A program made the translations under genes and the position numbers. Shown here in pieces: positions 61,101 through 64,000 of a stretch of 64,000 nucleotides of DNA (position 1 is the stretch's first letter; every line of letters starts with the position of its first letter). Origin of the DNA: Theristus sp. LFF4_11. Its lineage: Eukaryota > Nematoda > Chromadorea > Monhysterida > Xyalidae. The stretch lies in contig JASANC010000043.1 in the NCBI GenBank assembly GCA_030248135.1, forward strand, positions 62,001 through 126,000, in the 5' to 3' direction. Below the pieces are notes generated by a model, which was given only the letters and a program-made list of their open reading frames with translations, was not told where the DNA came from and searched no databases.

Positions 61101-64000
61101 ATGACTACTTCTTCGACTGGTGAGTTCGACGTGCATTCAATAATGTCACATTTTTGCAAATGTCAACGTTTGACTAATGGACCAATTGTTATTCGTTGCA
61201 GCATTCCTGAAGACCATTGGCGCCAGTGTTCTTGGCGTTGTCGCAGTCGTTTTGTACGCTCTGATTGGCTGTGCGACATTCAAATGGCTGGAAGAAGAAA
61301 CGCAACAGACGAGATTCATGGTGATTCGAAATCAGACAATCGACTGCTTGCTGAAGTGCGATGAAGTTCACGGTTTGAAATCAAACAAGTGTCAAAGAAG
61401 TCAAAAAACAAAAAAAACAAGACAAGTGTTAAAAAAGCAATTTAAAAATGGTATTGGCTTTCACAAATCAAATTGAATAATTGACGATGTGCTTTGCAGT
61501 TTGGTTTTGTGTTCAGCTTCTTTGTTAGAACGTGTTTGACCAAAATGACGTCACGTGTGAACAAGCAAACGCGTGCACAAGTATACACGAGACTTTCAAC
61601 GTCGTTGACCCCGTTGGAAAAAACTACATGCATTAGAAGAAGCAAGTCAACCATAACTGAACGTTTGGTGCTTGTGCACGACAACGCGGTTGTTGTTTTC
61701 AAAGCATCTGACGCGACAACTCAGACCTGGTTCGAGTTCAACTGAATGAACCACATGTATGTATTACAGTGTGATGAAAACGGCTGCCTACTACGAGTAC
61801 TATGACCGCTACATCATCAACGTCGCCACAAGGCAGATGCGTCTGTGCACGGAGCAACACATGCTGACCCCTGAATGGGCGGTCACTGATGCGTTCATGT
61901 ACACCTATGCTGGATTAGCTACGTTGAGTGAGTGTTGAAACACAGAATACTGAAAATGATTTTTGTTACAATTAACATTACTTGTTTAATGTGCTTTTAT
62001 CAGTGGCTAAGAACAAGTTTAACGCAAATGTACCGCTAAATTTCGCCAGCAACTGAATACGGTGACAAAAAATCGAAAATTTGCATTCCTGGCATTTCCC
62101 GTTTGAAGAACGGCATTCTTTGTTACAGATTCAAAATATTTTGGTTACACTTGCATGCAGTTTTAGCATGGCTCTGATCAGCATCATGAACGAATAAACG
62201 AAATGGCCTATTTGAAGGTTATGGTCGTCTGACGATCACGACCAGAAGCGGCAAACTGTTCTACATGCTGTACATGCTGCTCGGCATTCCAATGGTGATG
62301 ATTTGCTTCGGCAACCTGGGACAGTTCATCAGGGAAGCGCTGATTGTGACTGGCACTCGGTGCAAGCGGTCGCTCCGAGTGAGACATGTTCGCCGAAAGA
62401 TGTTCACTGCCAGAATGGCCGAACAAAAGTGAATAAACGTTTAAAAACAATGCTTCGTTAAAACAATAATCAGTAGTCTGTAGTCGCTAATCAATGATCT
62501 ACAGTAGTCAAAAATGAGTCGATTCTTTCCGTACGTTCAGCGGCATGCTGGTTCCATCGACTGACGACAATAATAACAAAAATAATGAGGACTCCGGCGA
62601 AGATGTGGATTTGAACAGCGAACTTCAGCCAATGGTTTTATTGGTTGTATTTTTGGCGTATATTGCGTTTGGCGCCGTGTGCCTGTTGTGTATGAGCGGT
62701 GAAACGGATCTGATCGACGCGATGTACAACAATTTTATGTTGATCACGGCATCCGTGCCGGATCATCTGCCAAAACAGTGCGTTCGATTCACAATAGAAT
62801 TTCAGTTTTACTACATTCCTGGTGCTTTGTGTTGCTTAGAACACACATACACCACAAATTACTCAACAAATTGTTGAGCTACCATATGTATTTGACGTGT
62901 TTGACGATTTTGTGGAGTTACCAGTGGTACCTCAACAACCATTGGTTCGTAGCTCAGCAAAATCACGGAAATGCTAGTTTTTTCGTAATTTGTTGAATTG
63001 ACGTTCTGAGTATTTGCAGTCTTGATATTTCTTCAATCTATTAGAAAATTCCCTATTTTTAGGGGACTGCCTCTTTTGGCCGTACTTGCCTATTTGACAA
63101 TCGGCATTGCACTGTTGACAATCGCGATCGAGACGGGCGCAGTAAAACTGAAACGCTTGCACAACATCGGAAGAAAACTGAAGAATGTCGGCTTGGTGAA
63201 GATCTGGTTCGGCAGCAAACGGTGAGCAGAAGTATTTTCTTTTGAAAAACAGTTTTTAACAAAAGAAATGACAAAAGTTTTGTCACGTGGCGCGTGCAGA
63301 TTGGCCGTGAATGACTTGGTGAACAGTGTGGCGGCTGCGTGCGATGTTCCGCAGGAGAAAATCGACTCGTTGGACTTGGACAATCTTGTCAGCGAAACAC
63401 TAGCAGCTCAGGTAACGTTGACTGTATTCATACATGAATTTGAAATGATTATCATTGTGTGCAAAGGGGAGGCGGAGTGCTATTTCTCTACAGTACGGCC
63501 GAATAAATGCGGCAGTCCAATCAAGGCGGGATTAGTCGCAGACTAGGAGTTGCTTTTTTCAAAAATGCCAGCAGAATTCCCAATCATGTGTGCAAGGGAG
63601 AAAGAATGAACAGAATATCGCGGATAACCCAGTAGTTAAAAAAACGCGTCAAATTTGGCACACAATTTGTTTTCTGAATGTCTTTTTTCTTTCATTCAAA
63701 ATTCGCGCGCTCCTTGCACCCTGAAAAAAGCTGCCATGTTTAACCGGCCATACCGTATACTAAATTACTGGAATTTCTCAGAACGGCCCAGCCGCATCTG
63801 CTGAAAATCGAAGACCGCCCACGTCAACAAAACAGGAAGACATTGAACTCGCAGCACCGTTGTCGCCGCCGCCCCCACCAAAACAATGCTTCGAAACAAT
63901 TGAGCTTATCGGGACCGATTGCATTTCGCCTGCACAGCTGGCTAAATCAGTTGAAATTGGTGAATCTTATTGGGCATTGGAAAATGTTCTGGGTTTGGAG
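61101..64000 (+). CDS. TWK/K2P two-pore-domain channel with degenerate filters, gene 2 (partial)
   Basis: Exons: 61101-61119, 61202-61355, 61770-61927, 62218-62368, 62541-62777, 63063-63221, 63300-63411, 63782 to beyond the window. Exon number, phases and several lengths (19, 154, 159 and 112 bases) equal those of gene 1, so the two arose by tandem duplication. TM1 is ASVLGVVAVVLYALIGCATF, and P1 is WAVTDAFMYTYAGLATLSYG. TM2 is LFYMLYMLLGIPMVMICFGN, TM3 is VLLVVFLAYIAFGAVCLLCM, and P2 is NNFMLITASVPDHLP. TM4 is LAYLTIGIALLTIAIETGAV, followed by VKIWFGSKRLAVNDL. The P1 filter is TLSYG and the P2 filter SVP. The C-terminal tail is cut by the window end. Intron 7 holds a mariner-type MITE. Confidence 0.85.
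63491..63755. mobile_element. Mariner-type MITE in K2P gene 2 intron
   Basis: 265 bp from CAGTACGGCCGAATAAA to TTTAACCGGCCATACCG between TA dinucleotides. Closely similar to 46686-46951, with the longest identity over TTCATTCAAAATTCGCGCGC. It ends 26 bp before the acceptor of the 63782 exon. Confidence 0.82.

Overview
The window is eukaryotic: genes are split by GT-AG introns, often with TTTCAG-type acceptors, and repeats are dense. It looks like an animal and most probably a nematode. The supporting points are tandem TWK-type two-pore potassium channel genes, a short interstitial (TTAGGC)n tract of the nematode telomere type, and small introns. A recognisable SUZ12 gene argues for an early-branching nematode lineage, because in C. 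elegans the counterpart is extremely diverged. The species assignment is inference.

Layout. About 831-7439 (+) is a SUZ12-like Polycomb (PRC2) gene with a C2H2 finger and VEFS box. 7440-13980 is repeat territory: a hAT-type MITE, a satellite of about 149-bp units at 9975-12005, a long inverted-repeat element and small MITEs. 14007-15357 (+) is a C-type lectin/PAN gene. 16707-37702 (-) is one gene of about 26 exons for a bridge-like lipid transfer protein (BLTP3/UHRF1BP1/SHIP164 family). Its introns hold a complete LINE (17463-22307), many palindromic MITEs, a 751-bp LTR element of TRIM type and a 2.67-kb hAT-type foldback element. 37840-45795 is a nested transposon island carrying a second, inverted and nearly identical LINE. 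47781-53147 (+) is a secreted trypsin-like serine protease with an N-terminal region that may be a CUB domain. 55872-60017 and 61101-64000 (+) are tandem paralogous K2P channel genes; the second runs off the window.

The host genes do not form an obvious pathway. The strongest biological signal is in the K2P pair. Both have intact channel architecture and coding sequence, but both carry the same abnormal selectivity filters: P1 reads ALSYG or TLSYG instead of TIGYG, and P2 has AVP or SVP where GFG belongs. Other notable signals are a LINE whose ORF1 and ORF2 are in the same frame separated by one UAG with no early ORF2 AUG, a datable nest of hAT-type elements proven by exact 8-bp target duplications, a 49-bp minimal hAT-type element, and a tRNA-like hairpin set lacking a D arm with a UUA anticodon.

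Exon limits were read by eye from splice signals, reading-frame phase and family similarity. No alignment was run.
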